Below the pieces are notes generated by a model. That model saw only the letters and a program-made list of their open reading frames with translations. It ran no database searches and had not been told where the DNA came from. A stretch of DNA of 5,040 nt, from NCBI GenBank assembly GCA_030040495.1, contig JASHTP010000220.1, forward strand, positions 1 to 5,040, written 5' to 3'. Positions 1 through 4,994 of this stretch are shown in pieces. The position numbers and the translations under genes were made by a program. This stretch comes from Alphaproteobacteria bacterium. Lineage in GTDB: Bacteria > Pseudomonadota > Alphaproteobacteria > ATCC43930 > CGMCC-115725. Every line of letters begins with the position of its first letter. Position 1 is the first letter of the stretch.

Positions 1-1
1 G

Positions 2-67
2 CCGCAGCACCGGGCGCTGCGCTCGCGGCCGCCGATGCGCAAGCCGAAGCCGGCCGAGCCCTTGTGA
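2..67 (+). CDS. Possible 3' end of an unrecognised gene (partial)
   Basis: An open frame entering from the left edge ends at a TGA at 65-67. Nearly all of its 21 visible codons end in G or C, as in the clear genes here, while the other two plus-strand frames have mixed third positions. The visible tail is basic and proline-rich (ending RKPKPAEPL), which suits a disordered C-terminus but identifies no family. The antisense frame whose codons occupy 1-3, 4-6 and so on also has GC-rich third positions and cannot be excluded, although it has no good start codon nearby. Coding is plausible but unproven; function unknown. Confidence 0.3.
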   Translation, partial: PQHRALRSRPPMRKPKPAEPL

Positions 68-86
68 CAGGGGCTTTCGGCTGGAT

Positions 87-95
87 TGTGGATAA
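87..95 (-). promoter_or_regulatory. DnaA-box-like 9-mer
   Basis: The plus strand reads TGTGGATAA, the exact reverse complement of the classical DnaA box TTATCCACA. It lies in the non-coding gap before the YbjN gene. It is a single copy with no flanking AT-rich unwinding region or further boxes, so it does not mark a replication origin. It could be a DnaA-responsive regulatory site or chance. Confidence 0.3.
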
Positions 96-133
96 CTCGG
101 CGCTTGCACCGCCGCGTCACCTTTGGCAGGCTA

Positions 134-169
134 CATCTTGTGGTGACCGCGGGTGGTCCACACAAGATG
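134..169. repeat. Two-tier inverted repeat upstream of the YbjN gene
   Basis: The outer arms CATCTTGTG (134-142) and CACAAGATG (161-169) are perfect reverse complements. Inside them, GACC (145-148) and GGTC (155-158) also pair, leaving a 2x2 internal mismatch and a six-base loop (149-154). No T-run follows, so it is not an ordinary intrinsic terminator. It sits about 40 bp before the YbjN start and could be an mRNA leader hairpin or a pair of protein-binding half-sites. Each outer arm resembles half of the NrdR box (acaCwAtATaTwGtgt), and the two alignable box centres are 32 bp apart. The assignment is tentative. Confidence 0.5.
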
Positions 170-200
170 CCGCGGATCACCCTTCGGGTCGGCCCCCCGC

Positions 201-206
201 AGGAGG
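201..206 (+). promoter_or_regulatory. Ribosome binding site of the YbjN gene
   Basis: A full AGGAGG lies four bases before the ATG at 211. The spacing is a little short, but it is the strongest Shine-Dalgarno sequence in the window and fixes this start. Confidence 0.8.
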
Positions 207-210
207 GTGA

Positions 211-714
211 ATGACTGCTTTGTCCCTGGAGACCGCCGCCGGCGTCGCCAACCCGATCGATTTGGTCGAAGAGATCGTTCAAGCGAACGAGTGGGCGCAT
301 GACCGCGCCAGCGACGAGGAGATGGTGGTCGAGATCTCAGGGCGCTGGTGCGACTACCGCCTGCTCTTCGTCTGGCAGCGCGAAATCAACGCGCTGCATT
401 TCACCTGCGCCTTCGAGATGAAGGTGCCGAAGGTGCGGCGCGCGGCGGTGTTCGAGCTGCTGGCGGCGGTCAATGAGCGGCTCTGGCTCGGCCACTTCGA
501 CCTCACCATCGACAGCCAGTCGCCCGCCTTCCGCCAGGGCGTGCTGCTGCGCGGCGCCGCCGGCGCCAGCGTCGAGCAGATCGAGGATCTCGTCGACATC
601 TCGGTCAGCGAGTGCGAGCGCTTCTACCCGGCCTTCCAGCTCGTCGTCTGGGGCGGCAAGCCGGCCGAGGAGGCGGTCGCCGCGGCGATGATCGATCCCG
701 TGGGCGAGGCGTGA
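211..714 (+). CDS. YbjN domain-containing protein
   Basis: This 167-residue protein matches the style of the alphaproteobacterial YbjN (DUF1790-type) family: an acidic N-terminal helix (about 16-38), a central strand-rich part (VEISGRWCDYRLLFVWQ near 40-56), and a C-terminal FYPAFQLVVWGGKPAEEAV stretch (about 138-156) that I associate with this family. There is no signal peptide or membrane segment, so it should be cytoplasmic. Its molecular role is not established; the fold is related to type III secretion chaperones, and E. coli YbjN is linked to stress and motility phenotypes. The ATG is fixed by an AGGAGG. Its TGA overlaps the GTG start of proC (GTGA, 711-714), implying one transcript and translational coupling. 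The family call is firm; any link to proline metabolism is inferred only from position. Confidence 0.88.
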   Translation: MTALSLETAAGVANPIDLVEEIVQANEWAHDRASDEEMVVEISGRWCDYRLLFVWQREINALHFTCAFEMKVPKVRRAAVFELLAAVNERLWLGHFDLTIDSQSPAFRQGVLLRGAAGASVEQIEDLVDISVSECERFYPAFQLVVWGGKPAEEAVAAAMIDPVGEA

Positions 715-1532
715 GCGCGCCGGCGGTTCCGGCGCTGCTGCTGGTCGGCTGCGGCAAGATGGGGGGCGCGCTGCTCTCCGGCTGGCTCGAGCGCGGTCTC
801 GCCGACCGCATTGTCGTGGTCGAGCCCGGCCCCGGCGCCGCCCCTTTCGAGGCCCGCAGCGCCGTCGACATCCTGACCAAGGCCGGGCCGTTTCCGCGCG
901 ATTTCCGCCCGGCGGCCGTCGTGCTCGCGGTCAAGCCCCAGGACATGGCCCAGGTGCTGCCGCCCTATCGCCGCTTCGTCGGCGAGGGCGCGCTGTTCCT
1001 GTCGATTGCTGCCGGCAAGACGCTGGGCTTCTTCGCCCGCGCGCTGGGCGAGGAGGCCGCGGTGGTGCGCGCCATGCCGAACACGCCGGCGGCGATCGGG
1101 CGCGGCATCGCCGTCGCCTGCGCCAATCCGCGCGTCGCGCCGGAGCAGCGCGCCCTCGCCGAACAGCTGCTCGCCGCCGTGGGCGAGGTCGGCTGGGTCG
1201 AGGACGAGGCGCTCATCGATGCCGTCACCGCGGTCTCCGGCAGCGGCCCGGCCTATGTCTTTCTGCTCATCGAATGCCTGGCCAAGGCCGGAATGGCGGC
1301 GGGCCTTCCCGAGGCGCTCGCCGCCCGGCTCGCTCGTGCCACCGTCGCCGGGGCGGGCGAGCTGGCGCGGCGCTCGCCCCAAAGCGCCGAGCGGCTGCGC
1401 GAGGACGTCACCAGCCCTGGCGGCACCACCCGTGCCGCGCTCGACGTGCTGATGGCCGCGGACGGGCTGGAGCCGCTGCTGCGCCGCGCCGTCCTCGCCG
1501 CCGCCAAGCGCTCGCGCGAGCTTGCCGACTGA
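711..1532 (+). CDS. proC: Pyrroline-5-carboxylate reductase
   Basis: ProC catalyses the last step of proline synthesis, NAD(P)H-dependent reduction of 1-pyrroline-5-carboxylate to L-proline, in the cytoplasm. The 273-residue product has the usual family length. It begins directly with a Rossmann strand and the dinucleotide motif GCGKMG (13-18), followed by VKPQ (74-77), RAMPNTP (120-126), the substrate-loop SGSGPAY (176-182) and the family signature VTSPGGTT (233-240) in the dimerising C-terminal helical domain. All key motifs are intact. The frame is open back to a GTG at 612, but that would add 33 Arg/Gly-rich residues that are a shadow of the YbjN gene. The GTG at 711, overlapping the YbjN stop, puts the Rossmann strand where the family has it. 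No independent Shine-Dalgarno is obvious, in line with translational coupling. Confidence 0.95.
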   Translation: MSAPAVPALLLVGCGKMGGALLSGWLERGLADRIVVVEPGPGAAPFEARSAVDILTKAGPFPRDFRPAAVVLAVKPQDMAQVLPPYRRFVGEGALFLSIAAGKTLGFFARALGEEAAVVRAMPNTPAAIGRGIAVACANPRVAPEQRALAEQLLAAVGEVGWVEDEALIDAVTAVSGSGPAYVFLLIECLAKAGMAAGLPEALAARLARATVAGAGELARRSPQSAERLREDVTSPGGTTRAALDVLMAADGLEPLLRRAVLAAAKRSRELAD

Positions 1533-1586
1533 ATTGCTCCTGTCCCTCGCGGGAAAGGTGGGGGCGGCGGGGTTTCACGTCTTGGT

Positions 1587-1612
1587 GCGGCAGTCTGGCA
1601 AGGTCGTGCCGC
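1587..1612. repeat. Short inverted repeat between proC and the TetR-like gene
   Basis: GCGGCA (1587-1592) and TGCCGC (1607-1612) are perfect inverted arms 14 bases apart, with a nested GGCA/TGCC pair (1597-1600 and 1607-1610). No T-run follows. It could be an autoregulatory operator for the TetR-like gene, but in DNA this GC-rich it may be chance. The rest of the 124-bp gap shows no convincing promoter. Confidence 0.2.
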
Positions 1613-1644
1613 CATCGCCTATGCTGGTCGCCGGCGGAAGTGTC

Positions 1645-1650
1645 GGGAGG
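1645..1650 (+). promoter_or_regulatory. Ribosome binding site of the TetR-like gene
   Basis: GGGAGG lies six bases before the ATG at 1657. It decides this start over in-frame alternatives further upstream, such as the ATG at 1621, which has no comparable site. Confidence 0.75.
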
Positions 1651-1656
1651 CTGCGC

Positions 1657-2271
1657 ATGGCGAAACGGGCCCGTAAGGCCGGCAGCAAAGCCGCTTCGCG
1701 GCCGGCGGCAAGCGCCGCCGACCGGCTGGTCGACGCGGCCTTGCGGTTGGCGGAGCGGCAGGGCTGGCGCCGCACCGGGCTCGCCGAGATCGCCGCCGAG
1801 GCCGGCCTGCCCCTCGACGAGGCTTATGCTGCCTGCCGGTCGAAGCTCGGCCTTCTTGCCCGGTTCCACCGCCGCATCGACCGCGTGGCGCTTGCCGGCG
1901 CGGACGAGGCGGGCGAGGCGCCGCGCGACCGGCTCTTCGACACACTGATGCGGCGTTTCGACGCGCTGGCGCCCTATCGCGCGGCGCTCAAATCCATCCT
2001 GCGCGACAGTTTCGGCGATCCGGCGGCACTGCTGGGCGTGCCCGCGCTGGCCTGCTCGATGGGCTGGATGCTTGAACGCGCTGGGGTTTCGGCCGCCGGC
2101 TGGCGCGGCAGAATGCGAGCACATCTCCTGGCGGGGCTCTATGTTTCGGTGCTGCGGACCTTCCTCGAGGACGACAGCGCCGACCTTGCCAAGACCATGG
2201 CGGTGCTTGACCGGCGGCTTCGGGGGGCGGAGGCTTGGCTTGGCCTGGCCCCGGCGGCGGCTTCCGAATAG
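1657..2271 (+). CDS. TetR-like / COQ9-like protein
   Basis: This 204-residue protein starts with a Lys/Arg/Ala-rich tail (1-20), then a TetR-type N-terminal three-helix unit (about 21-70) with a recognisable helix-turn-helix (LAEIAAEAGLPLDEAYAAC, 42-60) and the conserved Tyr57. The C-terminal half, with MRAHLLAGLYVSVLRTFLEDDSADL and a TMAVLDRRL block (about 153-188), resembles the COQ9 C-terminal pattern, whose fold is itself TetR-derived and which binds lipid in ubiquinone synthesis. It may therefore be a DNA-binding repressor with a hydrophobic ligand or a COQ9-type lipid-binding protein; the preserved helix-turn-helix and basic tail favour the former. The start is chosen at the ATG preceded by GGGAGG with six-base spacing; upstream in-frame codons lack such a site. 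It follows proC by 124 bp with no clear terminator and precedes a phasin gene, whose promoter it might control (inference). Confidence 0.8.
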   Translation: MAKRARKAGSKAASRPAASAADRLVDAALRLAERQGWRRTGLAEIAAEAGLPLDEAYAACRSKLGLLARFHRRIDRVALAGADEAGEAPRDRLFDTLMRRFDALAPYRAALKSILRDSFGDPAALLGVPALACSMGWMLERAGVSAAGWRGRMRAHLLAGLYVSVLRTFLEDDSADLAKTMAVLDRRLRGAEAWLGLAPAAASE

Positions 2272-2275
2272 GCGC

Positions 2276-2296
2276 TATTGCATCGCAATATTTTTT
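2276..2296 (+). terminator. Palindrome plus T6: weak terminator or operator
   Basis: TATTGC (2276-2281) and GCAATA (2285-2290) are perfect arms around ATC, directly followed by six T residues. It begins four bases after the stop of the TetR-like gene, the position of an intrinsic terminator, but the stem is only 6 bp with two G-C pairs. The 15-bp palindrome also ends 17 bases before the -35 of the phasin promoter, so it could equally be an operator. The two roles need not exclude each other. Confidence 0.4.
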
Positions 2297-2307
2297 AGCC
2301 GCCGCCC

Positions 2308-2336
2308 TTGACGTGGCCCGAGCGCTGCGCCATATT
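2308..2336 (+). promoter_or_regulatory. Sigma70-type promoter of the phasin gene
   Basis: The -35 TTGACG (2308-2313) and -10 CATATT (2331-2336) are separated by 17 bases. Each differs modestly from consensus (five of six and four of six), and the spacing is ideal. Transcription would start near 2343, giving a leader of about 48 bases before the phasin ATG at 2391. Confidence 0.65.
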
Positions 2337-2343
2337 TCGGTTA

Positions 2344-2356
2344 TTGTGCAGCGCAA
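2344..2356. promoter_or_regulatory. Candidate operator at the phasin transcription start
   Basis: TTGTGCAGCGCAA is a 13-bp imperfect palindrome (five of six pairs match around a central A), placed at or just after the predicted start of transcription, where a bound repressor would block RNA polymerase. The TGC/GCA-rich content resembles sites reported for the PHA regulator PhaR of alphaproteobacteria. The adjacent TetR-like protein is an alternative binder. The identity of the binder is inference. Confidence 0.42.
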
Positions 2357-2376
2357 CATGACCCCTGCCAAACCGC

Positions 2377-2382
2377 GAAGGA
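2377..2382 (+). promoter_or_regulatory. Ribosome binding site of the phasin gene
   Basis: GAAGGA lies eight bases before the ATG at 2391. The in-frame ATG at 2358 has no such site and would lie only about 15 bases into the predicted transcript, so 2391 is preferred. Confidence 0.7.
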
Positions 2383-2390
2383 CGACCCCC

Positions 2391-2828
2391 ATGACCACCA
2401 ACGGCAAGCAATCTTTCCTTGACATGGATGTCGGCAAGGCGTTTGCCGGCTTCCAGTTCCCCGGCCTCGATGTCGAATCGATCGTCGCCGCCCAGCGCAA
2501 GAACCTCGAGGCGTTGACTCAGGCCAACCAGCTCGCGGTCGAAGGCGTCCAGGCCGTCGCCCGCCGCCAGGTCGAGATCGCCCGCGAGGCGGTCGACGAG
2601 GTGTCGACCCTGGTGCGCGACTGGACCCAGCCCGGCGCACCCGAGGAGCGCATCGCCAAGAACGCCGAGTACGCGAAGCAGGCCTTCGAGAAGGGCATCG
2701 CCAATGCTCGCGAGCTCGCCGAGCTCGTCACCAAGGCCAACACCGAGGCTTTCGGCGTGATCCAGAAGCGGGTCAGCGAGGGCTTCGAGGAGCTGCGCGA
2801 GTACGCCAAGCAGAAGGCCACGCGCTAA
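2391..2828 (+). CDS. Phasin family protein (PHA granule-associated)
   Basis: Phasins are small amphipathic proteins that coat polyhydroxyalkanoate granules and influence their number and size. This 145-residue protein has the Phasin_2-type layout: a short N-terminal segment with FQFPGLDVESIVAAQRKNLEAL (about 21-42), then almost continuous charged amphipathic helix suited to coiled-coil assembly (about 30-78 and 85-140), interrupted by a Pro/Gly turn (TQPGAPEE, 79-86), and a short basic C-terminus. It has no cysteine, signal peptide or membrane segment, and its length is normal for the family. It is a single-gene unit with its own promoter, candidate operators and a strong terminator. The phaP symbol would be reasonable, but alphaproteobacteria often have several phasins, so none is assigned. 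The neighbouring TetR-like gene may be its regulator (inference). Confidence 0.9.
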   Translation: MTTNGKQSFLDMDVGKAFAGFQFPGLDVESIVAAQRKNLEALTQANQLAVEGVQAVARRQVEIAREAVDEVSTLVRDWTQPGAPEERIAKNAEYAKQAFEKGIANARELAELVTKANTEAFGVIQKRVSEGFEELREYAKQKATR

Positions 2829-2853
2829 CCCCGCGTCGCCGCCTTCGCTCGGA

Positions 2854-2884
2854 CGCGTCGCCAATACCCCCCCTGTGCGACGCG
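2854..2884. repeat. Second inverted repeat in the phasin 3' region
   Basis: CGCGTCGC (2854-2861) and GCGACGCG (2877-2884) are perfect 8-bp arms with a 15-base loop, directly before the terminator stem. A further copy of CGCGTCGC at 2832-2839 could compete for the same partner. There is no T-run, so it is a possible extra 3'-end hairpin. Confidence 0.35.
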
Positions 2885-2885
2885 C

Positions 2886-2914
2886 GAGGCCGCCTTCGGG
2901 CGGCCTCTTTTTTT
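2886..2914 (+). terminator. Intrinsic terminator of the phasin gene
   Basis: A perfect 9-bp GC-rich stem, GAGGCCGCC (2886-2894) and GGCGGCCTC (2899-2907), is closed by a TTCG tetraloop and followed by seven T residues (2908-2914). It works in the plus direction. Read from the minus strand the hairpin lies just past the kinase stop but is followed by no T-run, so it would not be a classical terminator for that operon. Confidence 0.93.
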
Positions 2915-4295
2915 ATCGCGGCAGATGCAGCCGCACGCGCAGCCCGTGCTGCGGCGATTCCTCGAGCGTGAGGTCGCCGCCATGGCCGCGCGCCACGTCG
3001 CGGGCGATGGTGAGTCCGAGTCCGACGCCGCCGGTCGCCGGATTGCGCGAGGCGTCGAGGCGGAAGAAGGGGCGGAAGACGTTCTCGCGCTGCGCCGCCG
3101 GGATGCCCGGGCCGTCATCGTCGACGAGCACGTCGATGCCGTCGGCGACGGGCAGCGCCGTCACCCAGATGTGGCTGCCGTAGCGGCGCGCATTGCTGAG
3201 CAGGTTGGCAAAGCACCGGCGCATCGCGTCCGGGCGCAGCGGCAGGACGAAATCTTCGGGCAGCGCCAGCGACACGTCGGCGCCGTCGCGCCGCGCCGCC
3301 GCCGTGACCTCCTCGATGAGCAGGCCCAGATCCGTGTCGCGCGGCTGCTCCGGCCCTTCGCCGCGGGCGAAGTCGAGATAACCCTGGACCATGCGCTCCA
3401 TGATCATGACGTCCTGCGTCAGCTCCTCGACCTCGGGCCCGGCCTGCGGCAGGAATTCGAGCGCAAGCCGCATCCGCGTCAGCGGCGTGCGCAGATCGTG
3501 GGACACGCCGGCGAGCATCTCGGTGCGCTGGGTGATCTGCCGCCGGATGCGCTCGCGCATCTGCAGGAAGGCGGCGGCGGCCTGGCGCACCTCGGTCGCG
3601 CCTTCGGGCCGGAAATTGGCGACGTCGCGGCCCTTGCCGAAGCTCTCCGCCGCCGCCGCCAGCCGCCGCAGCGACTTCACCTGGTTGCGCATGAAGAGCG
3701 AGGCCACCGCCAGCAACACCAGCGAGGAGCCGGCCATCCACAGCACGAAGATGTAGGTCGTCGGCGTGAACAGCCGCTCGCGCGGAGTCGCTACCTCCAT
3801 GACCCCGTCGCTGAGCTCGATCCAGATCAGGATGTTGCGCCGGTCGGACTCGAAATCGATCAGGAACGGGCGGCCGACCCGTTCGGCCAGCGCGCCGACG
3901 AGCGCGTCCTCGAACCAGCCGCCGTCGCTTCCGGAGGTGCGGCGCGGCAGCGCCGCGCCCGGGCGGAAGGTGTAGCGGAGCTCGGTCGTCGCCTGGGCGT
4001 GCGACAGCAGCGCCGCGGCCTGCCCGGGCGTCGTGGCATAGGCGCGCGCGTCGAGGGTGAAGGCGATGTCGGCGGCGACGCTGGTCGCGAGCCGGCGCTC
4101 GACCGTCGCCCAATGGCGATCGTAGAAGATCCAGGTGGCGAGCAGCTGCGCCAGCACCAGCGGCAGGATGATGATGATGAGCGCGCGGCCGAAGAGCGAG
4201 CGCGGCAGGATGCGTTTCCACCAGCGGCGGTGACTGTCCGCCGCCGCCGCGATGCCAGCCGGCAGCGCGTCCCGCTCAATCGGGCTTGAGGACAT
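2913..4295 (-). CDS. EnvZ-like sensor histidine kinase
   Basis: This 460-residue inner-membrane sensor kinase would autophosphorylate and pass phosphate to the regulator encoded just upstream. In order: a cytoplasmic tail (1-35), membrane segment one (about 36-57), a periplasmic domain of about 120 residues, membrane segment two (about 180-201), a HAMP linker (about 200-254), and the H-box GVSHDLRTPLTR with phospho-acceptor His266 and the Asp267/Thr270 pair typical of phosphatase-competent kinases. The ATP-binding domain has an N-box with Asn364 and Asn368, DDGPGIP with Asp393, and GGVGLGL (422-428). All catalytic motifs are intact. The H-box closely resembles EnvZ. The ATG at 4295 has a GAGG (4304-4307) eight bases upstream, inside the regulator gene, which it overlaps by 20 bp. 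The periplasmic domain gives no clue to the signal, so osmosensing should not be assumed. Confidence 0.93.
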   Translation of the reverse strand: MSSSPIERDALPAGIAAAADSHRRWWKRILPRSLFGRALIIIILPLVLAQLLATWIFYDRHWATVERRLATSVAADIAFTLDARAYATTPGQAAALLSHAQATTELRYTFRPGAALPRRTSGSDGGWFEDALVGALAERVGRPFLIDFESDRRNILIWIELSDGVMEVATPRERLFTPTTYIFVLWMAGSSLVLLAVASLFMRNQVKSLRRLAAAAESFGKGRDVANFRPEGATEVRQAAAAFLQMRERIRRQITQRTEMLAGVSHDLRTPLTRMRLALEFLPQAGPEVEELTQDVMIMERMVQGYLDFARGEGPEQPRDTDLGLLIEEVTAAARRDGADVSLALPEDFVLPLRPDAMRRCFANLLSNARRYGSHIWVTALPVADGIDVLVDDDGPGIPAAQRENVFRPFFRLDASRNPATGGVGLGLTIARDVARGHGGDLTLEESPQHGLRVRLHLPR

Positions 4296-4959
4296 AGCCG
4301 GTGCCTCGCACCGTCTGGAGGTAGCGGGGGAATTTGGGATCGCGCTCGATCTTGCGCCGGAGCCGCGTCACCTGCACGTCGACGGTGCGCACATTGCCGC
4401 TGAACTGCGCCTCCTGCGACAGCGCGGTGCGCGACACCGGCTCGCCCGGGCGCCGCGCCAGCGTCATCAGCAGCGCCGTCTCCGCCGCGGTCAGATGCAC
4501 GGGGTCGCCGCCGCGGTAGAGCTCGCCGCGCTCGAGGTCGAGCCGGCAGGCGCCGAAGCGGATTTCGGCGGCGGGCACCGGCGGTTGCGGCACGCGCTGC
4601 AGGATGTTGCGGATGCGCAGCACCAGCTCGCGCGGCTCGAATGGCTTCGCCAGATAGTCGTCGGCGCCGTGCTCGAGCCCGTTGATGCGGTCGGCCGGCT
4701 CCGCCATCGCGGTCAGCAGCAGGATCGGCAGCCGGCTGTCGCGGCGCAGGCTGCGGGTGAGATCGAGCCCGCTCTCGCCCGGCATCATGACGTCAAGCAC
4801 CAGCAGGTCGAAGGCGAGGCCGGCAAGGCGCGCACGCGCCTCGGCGGCGTCGCCGGCGGTGGTGACGCGGAAGCCCTGCTCGGTGAGATAGCGGCGCAGC
4901 AGCTCGCGCAGCCGCGCATCGTCATCGACCACCAGCAGATGCGGCTCGGTGCCGTCCAT
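4276..4959 (-). CDS. OmpR/PetR-like response regulator
   Basis: This is a DNA-binding response regulator, about 227 residues from the ATG at 4959. The receiver has LLVVDDDARLRELLRRYLTEQGF at the N-terminus with the acidic pocket (Asp12, Asp13), phospho-acceptor Asp56 in LDVMMPG, the switch Thr83 in LLLTA, and Lys105 in AKPFEPREL. A winged-helix effector domain follows, with VDVQVTRLRRKIE as the recognition helix region and the terminal RGTGYVL typical of OmpR. It resembles E. coli OmpR along its length, and also the alphaproteobacterial PetR group, so no symbol is given. A GTG at 4977 would add six residues, but those codons (GTG GTG TAT AAT) contain a perfect -10 hexamer, so the ATG is preferred. 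The gene overlaps its kinase partner by 20 bp. The regulon cannot be seen from here. Confidence 0.92.
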   Translation of the reverse strand: MDGTEPHLLVVDDDARLRELLRRYLTEQGFRVTTAGDAAEARARLAGLAFDLLVLDVMMPGESGLDLTRSLRRDSRLPILLLTAMAEPADRINGLEHGADDYLAKPFEPRELVLRIRNILQRVPQPPVPAAEIRFGACRLDLERGELYRGGDPVHLTAAETALLMTLARRPGEPVSRTALSQEAQFSGNVRTVDVQVTRLRRKIERDPKFPRYLQTVRGTGYVLKPD

Positions 4960-4965
4960 CGGCGA

Positions 4966-4994
4966 ATTATACACCACCGCGCTCAGCGCGTCGG
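4966..4994 (-). promoter_or_regulatory. Promoter abutting the response regulator start
   Basis: On the minus strand a perfect TATAAT occupies 4971-4966. Six bases separate it from the ATG at 4959, so the standard +1 position is the A of the start codon. The best -35 at a 17-base spacing is CCGACG (4994-4989), weak against TTGACA. No Shine-Dalgarno precedes the ATG. This points to a leaderless mRNA for the two-component operon, or to an internal promoter if the genes upstream are co-transcribed. Confidence 0.5.

Noticed and set aside
87..169. Replication origin
   Set aside because: There is only one DnaA box, no AT-rich unwinding region and no cluster of further boxes or origin-associated genes in view.
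1..210. An open plus-strand frame running from the left edge to the TGA at 208-210
   Set aside because: Its codon usage turns poor after about base 60, it runs through the inverted repeat, and it has no recognisable protein character; it is open by chance.
612..710. A 33-residue N-terminal extension of proC from the GTG at 612
   Set aside because: The extra residues are Arg/Gly-rich, overlap the YbjN coding sequence out of frame, and would place the Rossmann motif too far from the N-terminus for the family.
624..1382. A 252-codon open frame on the minus strand opposite proC
   Set aside because: proC has all family signatures on the other strand; the antisense product is low-complexity Gly/Arg/Ala-rich with no family resemblance.
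1595..1625. Promoter for the TetR-like gene (CTGGCA and TATGCT)
   Set aside because: Each hexamer matches only four of six positions and the spacer is 19 bases, so it is no better than background.
1408..2124. A 238-codon open frame on the minus strand spanning the end of proC and the TetR-like gene
   Set aside because: It crosses two plus-strand genes and an intergenic gap, has shadow-like composition, and shows no motif.
2925..4289. A 454-codon open frame on the plus strand opposite the sensor kinase
   Set aside because: It is antisense to a kinase with every catalytic motif intact, and its Arg/Ala/Gln/His-rich composition with no recognisable motif is typical of a shadow frame in high-GC DNA.
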